Assembly (NCBI GenBank): GCA_937995745.1 | Contig: CALKIU010000005.1 | Span: forward strand, 1-26,319 | Origin: an uncultured Bacillaceae bacterium | GTDB taxonomy: Bacteria > Bacillota > Bacilli > Bacillales > Cytobacillaceae | DNA: 26,319 nt | Reading direction: 5' to 3' | Shown here: positions 1 to 6,616 of the stretch, piece by piece | Layout: each line of letters starts with the position of its first letter | Position numbering within the stretch: position 1 is the first letter of the stretch | Translations under genes and position numbers: made by a program | The notes under the pieces: generated by a model | Databases searched by the model: none | What the model was told of the DNA's origin: nothing | What the model saw: the letters and a program-made list of their open reading frames with translations, nothing else

Positions 1-30
1 CCCTAGAGATTACACCCATGCCGGGCGCAC
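1..30 (-). mobile_element. 5' end of a group IIC intron (partial, runs off the window)
   Basis: Read on the minus strand, the first bases from position 30 are GTGCGCCCGGCATGGGTG, followed by a TAGGG motif. This is the GUGYG start and domain I sequence typical of bacterial group IIC introns such as the Oceanobacillus iheyensis intron, recalled from memory. These introns characteristically insert just downstream of terminator hairpins, and here the intron start lies three bases after the T-tract of the tRNA-Val terminator. Only 30 nt are visible, so whether the intron is full length or carries a reverse transcriptase cannot be seen. Confidence 0.7.
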
Positions 31-33
31 AAT

Positions 34-72
34 AAAAAAGCCTTGATAATGCAATCATTATCAAGGCTTTTT
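34..72 (-). terminator. Rho-independent terminator of tRNA-Val
   Basis: Perfect 13-bp arms (39-51 and 56-68) enclose a CAAT loop. Read on the minus strand the stem is followed by six T. The plus-strand side also has a T run, so it could act in both directions. Confidence 0.9.
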
Positions 73-80
73 CGTTATAG

Positions 81-153
81 TGACCTGTGCAGGACTTGAA
101 CCTGCGACCCCCACCCTGTCAAGGTGGTGCTCTCCCAGCTGAGCTAACAGATC
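81..153 (-). tRNA. tRNA-Val (anticodon GAC)
   Basis: The minus strand folds into a complete 73-nt cloverleaf: 7-bp acceptor stem (one G-T pair), 4-bp D stem, 5-bp anticodon stem with loop TTGACAG, 5-nt variable loop and 5-bp T stem with loop TTCAAGT. The anticodon GAC reads valine GTC/GTT codons. The discriminator base is A and the CCA end is not encoded. It is a single-tRNA transcription unit with its own promoter upstream and a terminator seven bases downstream. Confidence 0.93.
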
Positions 154-174
154 GTTATCTTGTTTACATTTAGT

Positions 175-202
175 ATTATACCAATGGTGAAAAAAAAGTC
201 AA
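175..202 (-). promoter_or_regulatory. Sigma-A promoter of tRNA-Val
   Basis: On the minus strand a TTGACT -35 box (197-202) and a perfect TATAAT -10 box (175-180) are separated by 16 nt. The expected start lies about 15 nt before the mature tRNA 5' end. Confidence 0.8.
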
Positions 203-271
203 CAATAAAATTAAAAAATAAATTCCATTTTTTGTTCGCTGTTGCGAATGACCGTTACGGGCAACCAAACA

Positions 272-323
272 AGAACATACATTCGTATATTTCTTAAATA
301 AAGAACAGTTGTTCGGTTATAAT
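272..323 (+). promoter_or_regulatory. Two LexA (SOS) boxes and -10 element of the WYL gene
   Basis: GAACAGTTGTTC at 303-314, followed by G, is a perfect GAAC-N4-GTTC core of the Gram-positive LexA/DinR box. A second site, GAACATACATTC at 273-284, has one core mismatch. Their centres are 30 bp apart, about three helical turns. A perfect TATAAT sits at 318-323, directly after the better box, so bound LexA should block it. No good -35 box is visible. Binding is inferred from motif and position only. Confidence 0.65.
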
Positions 324-354
324 ATAAGTAAAAGATCAACAAAAGGTGAGGGTC

Positions 355-576
355 ATGAACCGGATGCTCTACCGCGCGATGTCTGAAAATCTCCCTTTGG
401 AAATCATTTATCTCTCAACAAAAGGTCAAATTACCCAACGCACGATTATCATTAAAGAAATCAACCGCGCAACAATACGGGCCTACTGTTTTTTACGCAA
501 ACAAATGCGTTATTTTCTCATTCATAACATTCTTTCCGCCATGCCTCCAAAACAAAAATACAAACTTCCGGGCTGA
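355..576 (+). CDS. Solo WYL-like domain small protein, probably SOS-regulated
   Basis: A 73-aa protein with no helix-turn-helix. It shows the short beta-rich pattern of a WYL domain: an LEIIYLS strand, a QRTI strand, an AYCFLRKQMRYF segment resembling the ligand-binding 'aycr.r..R.F' core, and a final HNILSA strand. WYL domains usually sit in transcription regulators and sense nucleic acid or nucleotide ligands; solo forms are known as small Bacillaceae hypotheticals. The ATG at 355 is chosen because AAAGGTGAGG lies just upstream; an in-frame GTG at 346 falls inside that site. The gene follows two LexA-type boxes and faces the convergent pgpA gene. Its function is unknown. Confidence 0.7.
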   Translation: MNRMLYRAMSENLPLEIIYLSTKGQITQRTIIIKEINRATIRAYCFLRKQMRYFLIHNILSAMPPKQKYKLPG

Positions 577-710
577 AAATAAACGGCGCGTGCGGAAAAC
601 ACGGCTTCAATTTTGCCGGAGATGAATACATCCCGCTCGTTTTTCTTTGCCGTTTCTGCTGTTCTTTTGAACACCCGATAATCATTAATTACGGAAAAAA
701 CGAGAAAAAC

Positions 711-737
711 AAAAAAAGAAGTCCTGTATAGAACTTC
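711..737 (-). terminator. Terminator of the pgpA-type gene
   Basis: On the minus strand, arms 731-737 and 718-724 pair over 7 bp (one G-T) around a 6-nt loop, followed by seven T (711-717). It lies 18 nt past the stop of the gene ending at 755. Confidence 0.75.
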
Positions 738-754
738 CAAATGTTTCAACCCGG

Positions 755-1294
755 TTACCACTCTTCTTTAATTTTATGATTCTTAAACGGCACGCTCTCT
801 TCTTTGTCCCGCATTTTGTGCGCCACCCTTGCCGCAGCTGTGGCGGCAATCGCGGCCACCATATCATCGAGAAAAGTGTTAACCTTGACTCCTTTTTTCG
901 TATCCAATTCTTTAATAATACCAATCTTGTTTTTGTCCAAATGTCCAAATGTTGTTACGGCAATACTCCCGTAACCGAGGGAAGCACCAATTGCAATCGT
1001 TTCATCAATGCCGAACAAGCCTTCATCAGAATCAATCAGGGATTGCAAAGGCTCGGAAAGCTTTTTTTCTTCTGCCAGTTTATCCAGCTCAACAGCCACT
1101 AAAATGGCATGCTGAATTTCCCTTTTCAAAAGTACCATGTTAACACTATCGATGCAATCATCAATGGTTAAACTATGGTTGTAAGGCCCCTGCATTTCAT
1201 AAACGATTTCTGCAATGTCTTCGATCGTTACACCCCGTTCAATCAATGCTTTTTTTGCCGCCTCCGTCACTTCTTGACTGTGAAGCCGCTTCAT
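755..1294 (-). CDS. pgpA: Phosphatidylglycerophosphatase A family protein (PgpA/YutG type)
   Basis: 179 aa. The family (Pfam PgpA, also called LtrC-like) includes enzymes that remove phosphate from phosphatidylglycerophosphate to give phosphatidylglycerol, and the Bacillus YutG protein. Visible family features are the N-terminal helical region (ALIERGVTIEDIAEIVYEMQ), a KREIQHAIL segment, the glycine-rich stretch GYGSIAVTTFGHLDK and the acidic TFLDDMVAAIAA motif near residues 140-151. There is no clear membrane span, as in the soluble Gram-positive members. The start has a GGAAAGGTGG ribosome site at good spacing. It is a single gene with its own terminator. The exact substrate is inferred from family. 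Confidence 0.85.
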   Translation of the reverse strand: MKRLHSQEVTEAAKKALIERGVTIEDIAEIVYEMQGPYNHSLTIDDCIDSVNMVLLKREIQHAILVAVELDKLAEEKKLSEPLQSLIDSDEGLFGIDETIAIGASLGYGSIAVTTFGHLDKNKIGIIKELDTKKGVKVNTFLDDMVAAIAATAAARVAHKMRDKEESVPFKNHKIKEEW

Positions 1295-1667
1295 AAGTCC
1301 CTACCACCTTTCCTGTCTGCAGTCTAATTTACAACCGCCTAAAAATTGCGACATATACTTATCACGACAGGGTGACAAACCCCGGAAATGGACGAAACCA
1401 ACCAATCCATTTATATCAACGAATAATCATATTATACCATTTCATTCATGGTTAAAGCAGTAATTTGAAACAAGGCAAAGATTGGCATAAATCGGGGCAA
1501 GGAAGAAGTTTAAAAGAACCGGTGATTTTTTAAAAAATAAGATATATAATGATAGCATAGGTTTTTGCCTGTTTTCCGGAGCCCGGAAGGTCATTTTTAG
1601 CGGTTAAGCCATATAATTGAACGATGGAAGCGTTATTTCGGCATCCCCCTGAACGGAGGTTTTGTTC
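1295..1667. other. Gene-free stretch between divergent pgpA and yjcG
   Basis: No credible coding ORF is seen. It must hold both divergent promoters. On the plus strand TATAAT at 1545-1550 is a likely -10 for yjcG but its -35 is poor. On the minus strand TATAAT (complement of 1433-1438) could serve pgpA, again with a weak -35. No repeat or RNA structure stands out. Confidence 0.4.
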
Positions 1668-2180
1668 ATGAAGTATGGGATAGTTATTTTTCCATCGAAA
1701 AAATTGCAAGACTTGGCAAATTCTTACCGCAAAAGGTACGACCCGGCTTACAGTTTGGTCCCTCCCCATCTGCCCCTGGTTGAACCTTTTGAAGGAACGG
1801 AAAAAGATGCGGAAAAAATTGCCGCAAAACTCCGGGAAACAGCCGGAAAAATAGCCCCTTTTCAAATAAAAATCCCTAAATTCAGTTCCTTTAAACCGGT
1901 GAAGAATGTTATTTATATGAAAGTGGAACCGACCGTAAAAATTATGGAACTGCAGGAAAAACTGCGTACCCTTTTTCCCCGTCAAAATGTTACTTGCCCC
2001 TTCGTTCCGCATATTACTATCGGGCAAAAATTGTCGGAAGACGAACATTCAGATATTTACGGTTCTTTAAGAATGCAAAGAGTGGACCATGAAGAAAAAG
2101 TTGATCGTTTTCACTTAATATATCAATTGGAAAACCAAACTTGGACGGTTTACGAAACATTCAGATTAGGAAAGGAATAA
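1668..2180 (+). CDS. yjcG: 2H-family phosphoesterase YjcG (2'-5' RNA ligase-like)
   Basis: 170 aa, almost identical in length and opening sequence (MKYGIVIFPSKKLQDLANSY) to B. subtilis YjcG. The 2H superfamily carries two HxT/S motifs that together form a cyclic-phosphodiesterase or ligase site. The second motif is intact (H115-I-T117), but the first reads H34-L-P36, whereas HLT is expected. ATG 1668 is preceded by an ideal ACGGAGGT with 7-nt spacing; the upstream TTG at 1662 would be too close to it. The gene is followed after 5 nt by yjcF, as in B. subtilis, so they form a two-gene operon. The physiological substrate is unknown. Confidence 0.93.
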   Translation: MKYGIVIFPSKKLQDLANSYRKRYDPAYSLVPPHLPLVEPFEGTEKDAEKIAAKLRETAGKIAPFQIKIPKFSSFKPVKNVIYMKVEPTVKIMELQEKLRTLFPRQNVTCPFVPHITIGQKLSEDEHSDIYGSLRMQRVDHEEKVDRFHLIYQLENQTWTVYETFRLGKE

Positions 2181-2185
2181 CAGCC

Positions 2186-2620
2186 ATGGAACTTGTAGTA
2201 AAAGTAGCAACAAACGAAAAAGAATTACAGGACGCTTTTTATGTCAGAAAAACAGTATTCGTGGAAGAACAAAACGTTCCAACCGAACGGGAGCAAGATG
2301 AATATGAATCAGAATCCGCCCACTTCGTCCTTTATGAAAACGGGGAACCTGTCGGTGCGGGCCGGTTCCGCACCATCGGAAATGTGGGCAAAGTGGAAAG
2401 AATTTGTGTCTTAAAAGAAAAACGGAATCATGGATACGGAAAAATCATGATGGAAAAAATAGAGCAATACGCCAAAGAACACGGCGTTCCCAAATTGAAG
2501 TTGAATGCCCAGCTGCAAGCGATCCCCTTTTATTTGCGAATCGGCTACAGAGAAGAAACGGGAGAGGTATTTCTCGATGCGGGAATTCCCCATAAAACAA
2601 TGGTAAAAGAACTGGAATGA
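2186..2620 (+). CDS. yjcF: GNAT-family N-acetyltransferase YjcF
   Basis: 144 aa. The GNAT fold is shown by VERICVLKEKRNHGYGKIMME, the beta4-alpha3 acetyl-CoA site with its R-x-x-G-x-G loop, and by LNAQLQAIPFYLRIGY, the typical beta5/alpha4 FY motif. The N-terminal AFYVRKTVFVEEQNVP and C-terminal FLDAGIPH match the YjcF/ElaA-like group. The start at 2186 has GGAAAGGAA upstream, overlapping the end of yjcG, so the pair is probably translationally linked. A strong terminator follows at once. The acceptor substrate is not known. Confidence 0.93.
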   Translation: MELVVKVATNEKELQDAFYVRKTVFVEEQNVPTEREQDEYESESAHFVLYENGEPVGAGRFRTIGNVGKVERICVLKEKRNHGYGKIMMEKIEQYAKEHGVPKLKLNAQLQAIPFYLRIGYREETGEVFLDAGIPHKTMVKELE

Positions 2621-2627
2621 CATTTGC

Positions 2628-2653
2628 AAAAAGAGCGTTTACGCTCTTTTTTT
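2628..2653 (+). terminator. Terminator of yjcG-yjcF
   Basis: Arms AAGAGCG (2631-2637) and CGCTCTT (2642-2648), loop TTTA, then T-rich tail to 2653. It begins 8 nt after the yjcF stop. Confidence 0.92.
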
Positions 2654-2936
2654 ATTTTCCGAAGACAGATTGTTTTAACCGGGATAATCCATGCTGGCCT
2701 TTATTTTTTTCTTAAAAACAAAACGGAAAATTTTCGAGATGTCACAACCCAAAGATCGGCACAAACAAAAACATGGCTTTTGGCGGCCCGGATACCGGTT
2801 TTCAACACAAATTCCTTTCACGAAAAGGGCTGAAAAAAAAAAGAACCATCCTTCTTTGCATTAGAAAAGCATAAGTTTTATGGGAATTGAGGCAAACTAA
2901 TACGGACGGGTCGCGAAGAAATTGGGGGGTGTGAAA

Positions 2937-3611
2937 TTGGACTATTTGCAGATTCTTATCGAAGTAATCGTCGGATTTTTCGGCTTGCTCATATTAACTA
3001 AATTGGTCGGAAAAACAACGATTACACAATTGACCGCCTTCGACTTCATTTCTGCTCTCGTGCTCGGAGAACTGGTCGGAAATGCTTTGTACGATGAAAA
3101 AATTCATTTCGGAAAAATTTTGTTTACTATTGCTTTATGGGGATTGTTAATTTATTCCACAGAAATAGCCACACAAAAAAAAGTTTCTTTCCGAAAATTT
3201 TTTGAGGGAGAGCCTGATATCGTAATCAGTAAAGGAAAAATCAATTACCAAGCGTTAAAAAGGAATCACCTCGATTTGGATCAACTTTTGCATTTGCTGA
3301 GAAAAAAGGATGTCTTTTCCATACGGGAATGCGAATATGCCATCCTTGAAACAGACGGAACGATTAGTGTGATAAAAAAACCTCAATATGAAACGGTCAC
3401 AAAAACAGATTTAAGAATATCTGCAAAACCCGGAAACATTCCTTATCCGCTCATTCAAGACGGAAAAATTGAACACGAAAATTTGCGGAAAATCCAATGG
3501 GATAAGAGAAAACTGCTCAAGGAAATTAAAGCCCTCGGAATCAAATCCCCGGAGGATGTTTTATATGCCGAATGGAAGGAAGGAGAAGCTTTGCACATTC
3601 AAACATATTAA
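2937..3611 (+). CDS. DUF421 membrane protein (YetF/YrbG family)
   Basis: 224 aa. Two to three N-terminal membrane segments (about residues 6-24, 38-55 and 62-78) include the family signature AFDFISALVLGELVGNALYD. A soluble DUF421 domain follows with the KPDI-like EPDIVISKGKINYQALKRNHLDLDQL segment and VFSIRECEYAILETDG. YetF-type proteins are commonly sporulation-linked in Bacillaceae and often accompany accessory spoVA genes. The start is uncertain: TTG 2937 has GGGGGGTG at good spacing and matches the family N-terminus; GTG 2931 and TTG 2922 are in frame but overlap that site. The 283 nt upstream hold no gene, and no clear terminator follows. The exact function is unknown. Confidence 0.88.
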   Translation: MDYLQILIEVIVGFFGLLILTKLVGKTTITQLTAFDFISALVLGELVGNALYDEKIHFGKILFTIALWGLLIYSTEIATQKKVSFRKFFEGEPDIVISKGKINYQALKRNHLDLDQLLHLLRKKDVFSIRECEYAILETDGTISVIKKPQYETVTKTDLRISAKPGNIPYPLIQDGKIEHENLRKIQWDKRKLLKEIKALGIKSPEDVLYAEWKEGEALHIQTY

Positions 3612-3627
3612 ATTATTCAAAATGGCC

Positions 3628-3671
3628 GAGCCCCAATCATATTAGCATTTGCGATTTACATGCCGGGGCTC
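3628..3671. repeat. Inverted repeat between convergent genes
   Basis: GAGCCCC (3628-3634) and GGGGCTC (3665-3671) are perfect arms around a 30-nt loop, inside which GCAT and ATGC can extend pairing. It sits between the ends of the DUF421 gene and the minus-strand 93-aa gene. No proper T-tract follows on either strand, so it is at best an unusual terminator. Confidence 0.5.
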
Positions 3672-3692
3672 TTTGCTGAAAAAATTGGCAGG

Positions 3693-3974
3693 CTAGATCT
3701 TCACATCAATATAAATTCCCTTACCGGTCAGTTCTTGGCGAATTTTTTCCATCACTTTACCATTTCTTATTTTCGCTTTTTCCAAAGCGATTCTTTCCAC
3801 CCGCAGATGTTTTCCCCCCGCTCTTTCCTTACCTTGCAAACGGAACTCGGGAGGATTGCGCAACGGCTTTGCAGCGTTCACCGGCTGTGCTTGCCTGGCG
3901 TTTCCTTTGAGTCTGACATCCCTGTCGGCATATTGTGTATATTGGATATTTGGCACGGAATCAACAACAACCAT
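3693..3974 (-). CDS. Unrecognised 93-aa basic protein
   Basis: I do not recognise this protein. It begins MVVVDSVPNIQYTQYADRDV, is rich in Lys/Arg with few hydrophobic stretches, and ends in a helical region (ALEKAKIRNGKVMEKIRQEL) followed by GKGIYIDVKI. There is no signal peptide, membrane span or cysteine. Codon choice looks like the neighbouring real genes, while the overlapping plus-strand frame encodes an implausible Phe/Leu/Cys-rich product. ATG 3974 is preceded by AGGGGAAG at 4 nt; an in-frame ATG at 4040 has no ribosome site. It is convergent with the DUF421 gene and lies in a sporulation neighbourhood, so a spore role is possible but not shown. Confidence 0.6.
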   Translation of the reverse strand: MVVVDSVPNIQYTQYADRDVRLKGNARQAQPVNAAKPLRNPPEFRLQGKERAGGKHLRVERIALEKAKIRNGKVMEKIRQELTGKGIYIDVKI

Positions 3975-4313
3975 TTTTCTTCCCCTGCCCTTCTCCCGTA
4001 AAAAACTGCTCTTCCGGAAAATATACTTTTTAACATTCACGGATTTTGCGCCGAACGCAGCTTAAACCAGAACTGTGTTAAGAGAAAACAAATTATGAAT
4101 CTTTAATGGCACTGTTTCTCCGTCATCCTCAATTGTCACAAACCACTATTGTATATTTTACAGCCAAAATACCCTCTATATTTATTTTATCGTACATTCC
4201 GCACTTATCATAAAGATTTTTCTGAACAAACAAATTGCTTTGAAAATATATCCATTAACTTCGTTTTTATACTGACATAATAGCCTGGAATAGCCGGGTT
4301 TTAGAACTTTGCA
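3975..4313. other. AT-rich gene-free stretch upstream of the 93-aa gene
   Basis: No coding ORF is supported. It should contain the minus-strand promoter of the 93-aa gene. A TATACAAT motif on the minus strand (within 4150-4160) resembles a sigma-E -10 box but no matching -35 is seen. Nothing else stands out. Confidence 0.35.
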
Positions 4314-4338
4314 CAAAAATTCCTCCGGCATGCGGAGG
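4314..4338 (-). terminator. Terminator of spoVIF
   Basis: Minus-strand stem CCTCCG (4333-4338)/CGGAGG (4322-4327) with a CATGC loop, followed by AATTTTTG. It lies 14 nt past the stop of spoVIF. Confidence 0.75.
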
Positions 4339-4352
4339 TATATATAAAAAAT

Positions 4353-4607
4353 TTACTTTTTATTTAACATTTTAGCGATCGTATTAAAATCTAAATTTTG
4401 CCCGTTTTGAATAATGGATTGCACAATTTTGTCTTCCAACTGTTTGGAAACCGGTTTATTGGCCAGACGGGAAACCTTTTTTATTACGTTGCGAATCGTT
4501 CTTTCATCTTGGAAATTGGCTCCCTGCAGGGAATTGGCCAAATCAAAAATATCTTTCATATTTACTCCGGTCTTCTTTTCAACATTTTTAAAAAAATCGT
4601 TGTTCAT
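4353..4607 (-). CDS. spoVIF: Stage VI sporulation protein F (SpoVIF/YjcC)
   Basis: 84 aa from the chosen ATG. The sequence NNDFFKNVEKKTGVNMKDIFDLANSLQ... ending QNLDFNTIAKMLNKK matches B. subtilis SpoVIF along its whole length. SpoVIF is a mother-cell protein needed for late coat maturation, reported to support GerE-dependent coat gene expression. The start is ambiguous: the only strong ribosome site (AAGGAGG, 4624-4630) is 16 nt before ATG 4607 but only 1 nt before an in-frame GTG at 4622, which would add five residues; homologues begin with M-x-x-x-FF, favouring 4607. It is downstream of an SDR gene on the same strand and has its own terminator. Confidence 0.9.
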   Translation of the reverse strand: MNNDFFKNVEKKTGVNMKDIFDLANSLQGANFQDERTIRNVIKKVSRLANKPVSKQLEDKIVQSIIQNGQNLDFNTIAKMLNKK

Positions 4608-4716
4608 GATCGTAAATGCCACGCCTCCTTTTCAACCTACCCTATCATATGACGGGAAGTTGAAAAGGTGCGCCTAAGATGCGACGGTTTGCCGGCGGAC
4701 AAACAAAACGGCTTAC

Positions 4717-5493
4717 TTATTTAATTAACCATCCCCCGTCCACGAGAATATCAGATCCGGTCATATACGAAGCGTCTTCGGAAGCGGCAAAGACAATTAC
4801 GTTGGCTATTTCTTCAGGTTTACCGATCCGTTTCAAAGCTGTGTGCCGTTCAATCATTTTGAGGAATTTCGGATTTTGCAAGTCATCTTCAATGAGTGGA
4901 GATTCCACAAACCCCGGAGAAACGGAATTGACTCTTATTCCATAAGGAGCAAGTTCCAGTGCAAAGGCTTTCGTTAAATTAATCACACCGGCCTTTGCCG
5001 CACTGTAATGGGGAATTTGCGCCCCGGCCTGATGGCCGGACAATGAAGCAACATTGACAATCGCCCGGTTTTGCCGGACATGATCTTGTTCCGCCCCGCG
5101 AATCATAAGGGGAGCAAGTGCCTTCGTGACCAGAAATACGCTTTTTAAATTAACGTCGTGTATATCGTCCCAGTCCTCTTCAGACGTTTCCAAAAGCTTT
5201 GATCTTGCGGACGCCCCTGCATTGTTCACTAAAATGTGCAAATCACCGTAATGGGTTTGCATATAGTCGGCCAGTTCCAAAATATCTTCCCGGTCAGTCA
5301 CGTCGGCAGGAAATACTTCCGCCATGGGGATTCTTTTCGTTTCATTAATTTCATAAGCTGTTTCCAACAATTTTGCCCTCGTTCTTCCCACCAAAATGAC
5401 TTTAGCTCCCTCATCGGCCAGACGGATAGCCGTCGCTTTTCCAATTCCGCTCCCGGCTCCTGTAATTAAAGCAATCTGTTGTGAAAATCTCAT
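4717..5493 (-). CDS. Short-chain dehydrogenase/reductase (SDR) family oxidoreductase
   Basis: 258 aa, the usual classical SDR length. The Rossmann cofactor motif TGAGSGIG is at 11-18, NNAG at 90-93, catalytic Asn at 115, Ser about 150, and YSAAK gives Tyr163/Lys167. The C-terminal MTGSDILVDGGW is the standard SDR ending. The Arg at 37 after beta2 (LVGRTR) suggests NADP(H) preference, an inference. The start has GTGGGGTGG upstream. It lies upstream of spoVIF on the same strand with no terminator between (about 110 nt), so cotranscription is possible. The substrate cannot be told from sequence. Confidence 0.9.
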   Translation of the reverse strand: MRFSQQIALITGAGSGIGKATAIRLADEGAKVILVGRTRAKLLETAYEINETKRIPMAEVFPADVTDREDILELADYMQTHYGDLHILVNNAGASARSKLLETSEEDWDDIHDVNLKSVFLVTKALAPLMIRGAEQDHVRQNRAIVNVASLSGHQAGAQIPHYSAAKAGVINLTKAFALELAPYGIRVNSVSPGFVESPLIEDDLQNPKFLKMIERHTALKRIGKPEEIANVIVFAASEDASYMTGSDILVDGGWLIK

Positions 5494-5914
5494 TTAACCA
5501 CCCCACACAAAATAATTTTCCACATACAGAACCCGAGAAGCAGATTCCATTTGCTTGGAAAACCCCGGTTGCCGTGTTTTTAGATATTTTGCCTTAAATC
5601 TTGTTATGACTCTTTGGGCCGGCCGGGCGGCGTCCCGACGGTTATATATATGAAAAAACCGATGCAAATATGACCATTAAAATTTACAATTATTTAAAAC
5701 GCGGTTTATCGGTGCATCCGTTCGCAATCCGCCATCCAGCAGCGCTTCTCTTTTAGAACATTTGGTTGGTCTGTGTCTCACCTCCGTTTTATCCAGTAAG
5801 TAAAGAGTTCTTATTTATATTCGCCACATTTTTGGAAATTCCTTCCATAATTTGTCATTTATACAATTTGAAAAAACATTCCGAAACCAGCGACTCCTGT
5901 TGTTTTCTGAAAAA
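5494..5914. other. Gene-free stretch upstream of the SDR gene
   Basis: About 420 nt with no convincing gene. A plus-strand reading frame from 5766 has no ribosome site and runs through the terminator hairpin at 5915-5965, so it is rejected. A short GC-rich patch near 5620-5640 contrasts with AT-rich flanks. The SDR promoter should be here on the minus strand but no clear pair of boxes is seen. Confidence 0.35.
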
Positions 5915-5965
5915 AATAACAAGTGGGGCAACGCTTTTTCTTTCCCCACTTGCTTGTTATTTTTT
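5915..5965. terminator. Strong bidirectional hairpin terminator after yjcZ
   Basis: AATAACAAGTGGGG (5915-5928) pairs with CCCCACTTG-CTTGTTATT (from 5944) with one small asymmetric bulge. A-run before and T-run after the stem serve both strands; the minus-strand side fits as terminator of the yjcZ-type gene ending at 5996. Confidence 0.8.
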
Positions 5966-5995
5966 GTCGGCAACTTTTTAAACTATATGTTTTCG

Positions 5996-6124
5996 TTAAT
6001 TGTAAAAGCTGGCCCCTACTATGATTAACAAAATGAACAATACCACAATTAAAACAAAATAGTTGCCGCCATAGCCGCCGTAACCGTAGCCGTAACCGTA
6101 ACCGCCGTAACCGAAGAAGCCCAT
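5996..6124 (-). CDS. YjcZ-family small sporulation protein
   Basis: A 42-aa peptide. Residues 5-20 are a Gly-Tyr repeat (GYGGYGYGYGYGGYGG), followed by one hydrophobic segment (NYFVLIVVLFILLIIVGAS). This is the standard layout of the YjcZ/YrrB-like tiny sporulation proteins of Bacillaceae, where the conserved core is 'F.LIVVLFILLIIVG'. AGGTGA lies about 6 nt before the ATG. A sigma-K-type promoter at 6156-6184 and a terminator after it make this a complete single-gene unit. It is probably a membrane-anchored mother-cell or coat-associated peptide; its molecular role is unknown. Confidence 0.88.
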   Translation of the reverse strand: MGFFGYGGYGYGYGYGGYGGNYFVLIVVLFILLIIVGASFYN

Positions 6125-6155
6125 GCCTGTCACCTCACTTATTCAAGGTTACTAC

Positions 6156-6184
6156 TAAAATATGTAAAAGCTCCATTTTTGGTG
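6156..6184 (-). promoter_or_regulatory. Sigma-K-type promoter of the yjcZ-type gene
   Basis: On the minus strand CACC (6181-6184) is followed after exactly 16 nt by CATATTTTA (6156-6164), which fits the sigma-K consensus (mACm, then gCATAnnnTA). The -10 lies 31 nt before the start codon. Confidence 0.6.
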
Positions 6185-6224
6185 CAGACTTTGTCCATGC
6201 TCATCCGGGATATTTCGTGTTTTA

Positions 6225-6581
6225 TCAACCTTTCGCTTTAAACAAAAGCGCACCGATAAAAGCAAATACAATGGCAGCGGAAATTCCGGCGCTCGTTACT
6301 TCAAACATTCCGGTCAAAACACCGACCAATCCGTGCTTTTGAGCCTCCTGCATAGCGCCGTGTACGAGCGTGTTGCCGAAGTTCATAATGGGAACGGTGG
6401 CCCCGGCCCCGGCAAAATCGATCAATGGTTCATAGAGACCAAACCCTTCCAAAATGGCGCCGAAAACCACCAACAAAGTGAGCATGTGTCCCGGCGGCAA
6501 TTTCGCCACGTCCATTAAAAGTTGTCCGATGACACAAATCAGTCCGCCGACAACAAAAGCCCAGAAAAACATTGGCAGCAT
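6225..6581 (-). CDS. spoVAEB: Stage V sporulation protein AE (SpoVAEb)
   Basis: 118 aa, almost wholly hydrophobic with about four membrane segments and the family signatures FVVGGLICVIGQLLMD and GAGATVPIMNFGNTLVHGA. SpoVA proteins form the inner-membrane machinery that imports Ca-dipicolinic acid into the forespore and releases it at germination. ATG 6581 is chosen because AAGGGGG sits 8 nt before it; the ATG two codons upstream is too close to the site. It is the last gene of the lipoprotein-spoVAC-spoVAD-spoVAEb operon, 35 nt after spoVAD. It is paralogous to SpoVAC (shared GAGSAVPVTGFGN-like motif). Confidence 0.95.
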   Translation of the reverse strand: MLPMFFWAFVVGGLICVIGQLLMDVAKLPPGHMLTLLVVFGAILEGFGLYEPLIDFAGAGATVPIMNFGNTLVHGAMQEAQKHGLVGVLTGMFEVTSAGISAAIVFAFIGALLFKAKG

Positions 6582-6616
6582 TTTCATTCCCCCTTTCGGT
6601 TCTTGAAACGTATTCT

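Noticed and set aside
522..761. Minus-strand 79-codon frame overlapping the end of the WYL gene
   Set aside because: No ribosome site; it begins inside the pgpA 3' end, crosses the pgpA terminator and shadows the WYL gene.
2850..2905. Sigma-G promoter before the DUF421 gene (GCATA ... CAAACTA)
   Set aside because: The -10 has a mismatch and the spacer is 19 nt; too weak to list.
3660..4001. Plus-strand 113-codon frame opposite the 93-aa gene
   Set aside because: Product is Phe/Leu/Cys-rich without family resemblance or ribosome site; the minus strand has better codon use and a start signal.
5766..5981. Plus-strand 71-codon frame
   Set aside because: No ribosome site, and it runs through the strong terminator hairpin at 5915-5965.
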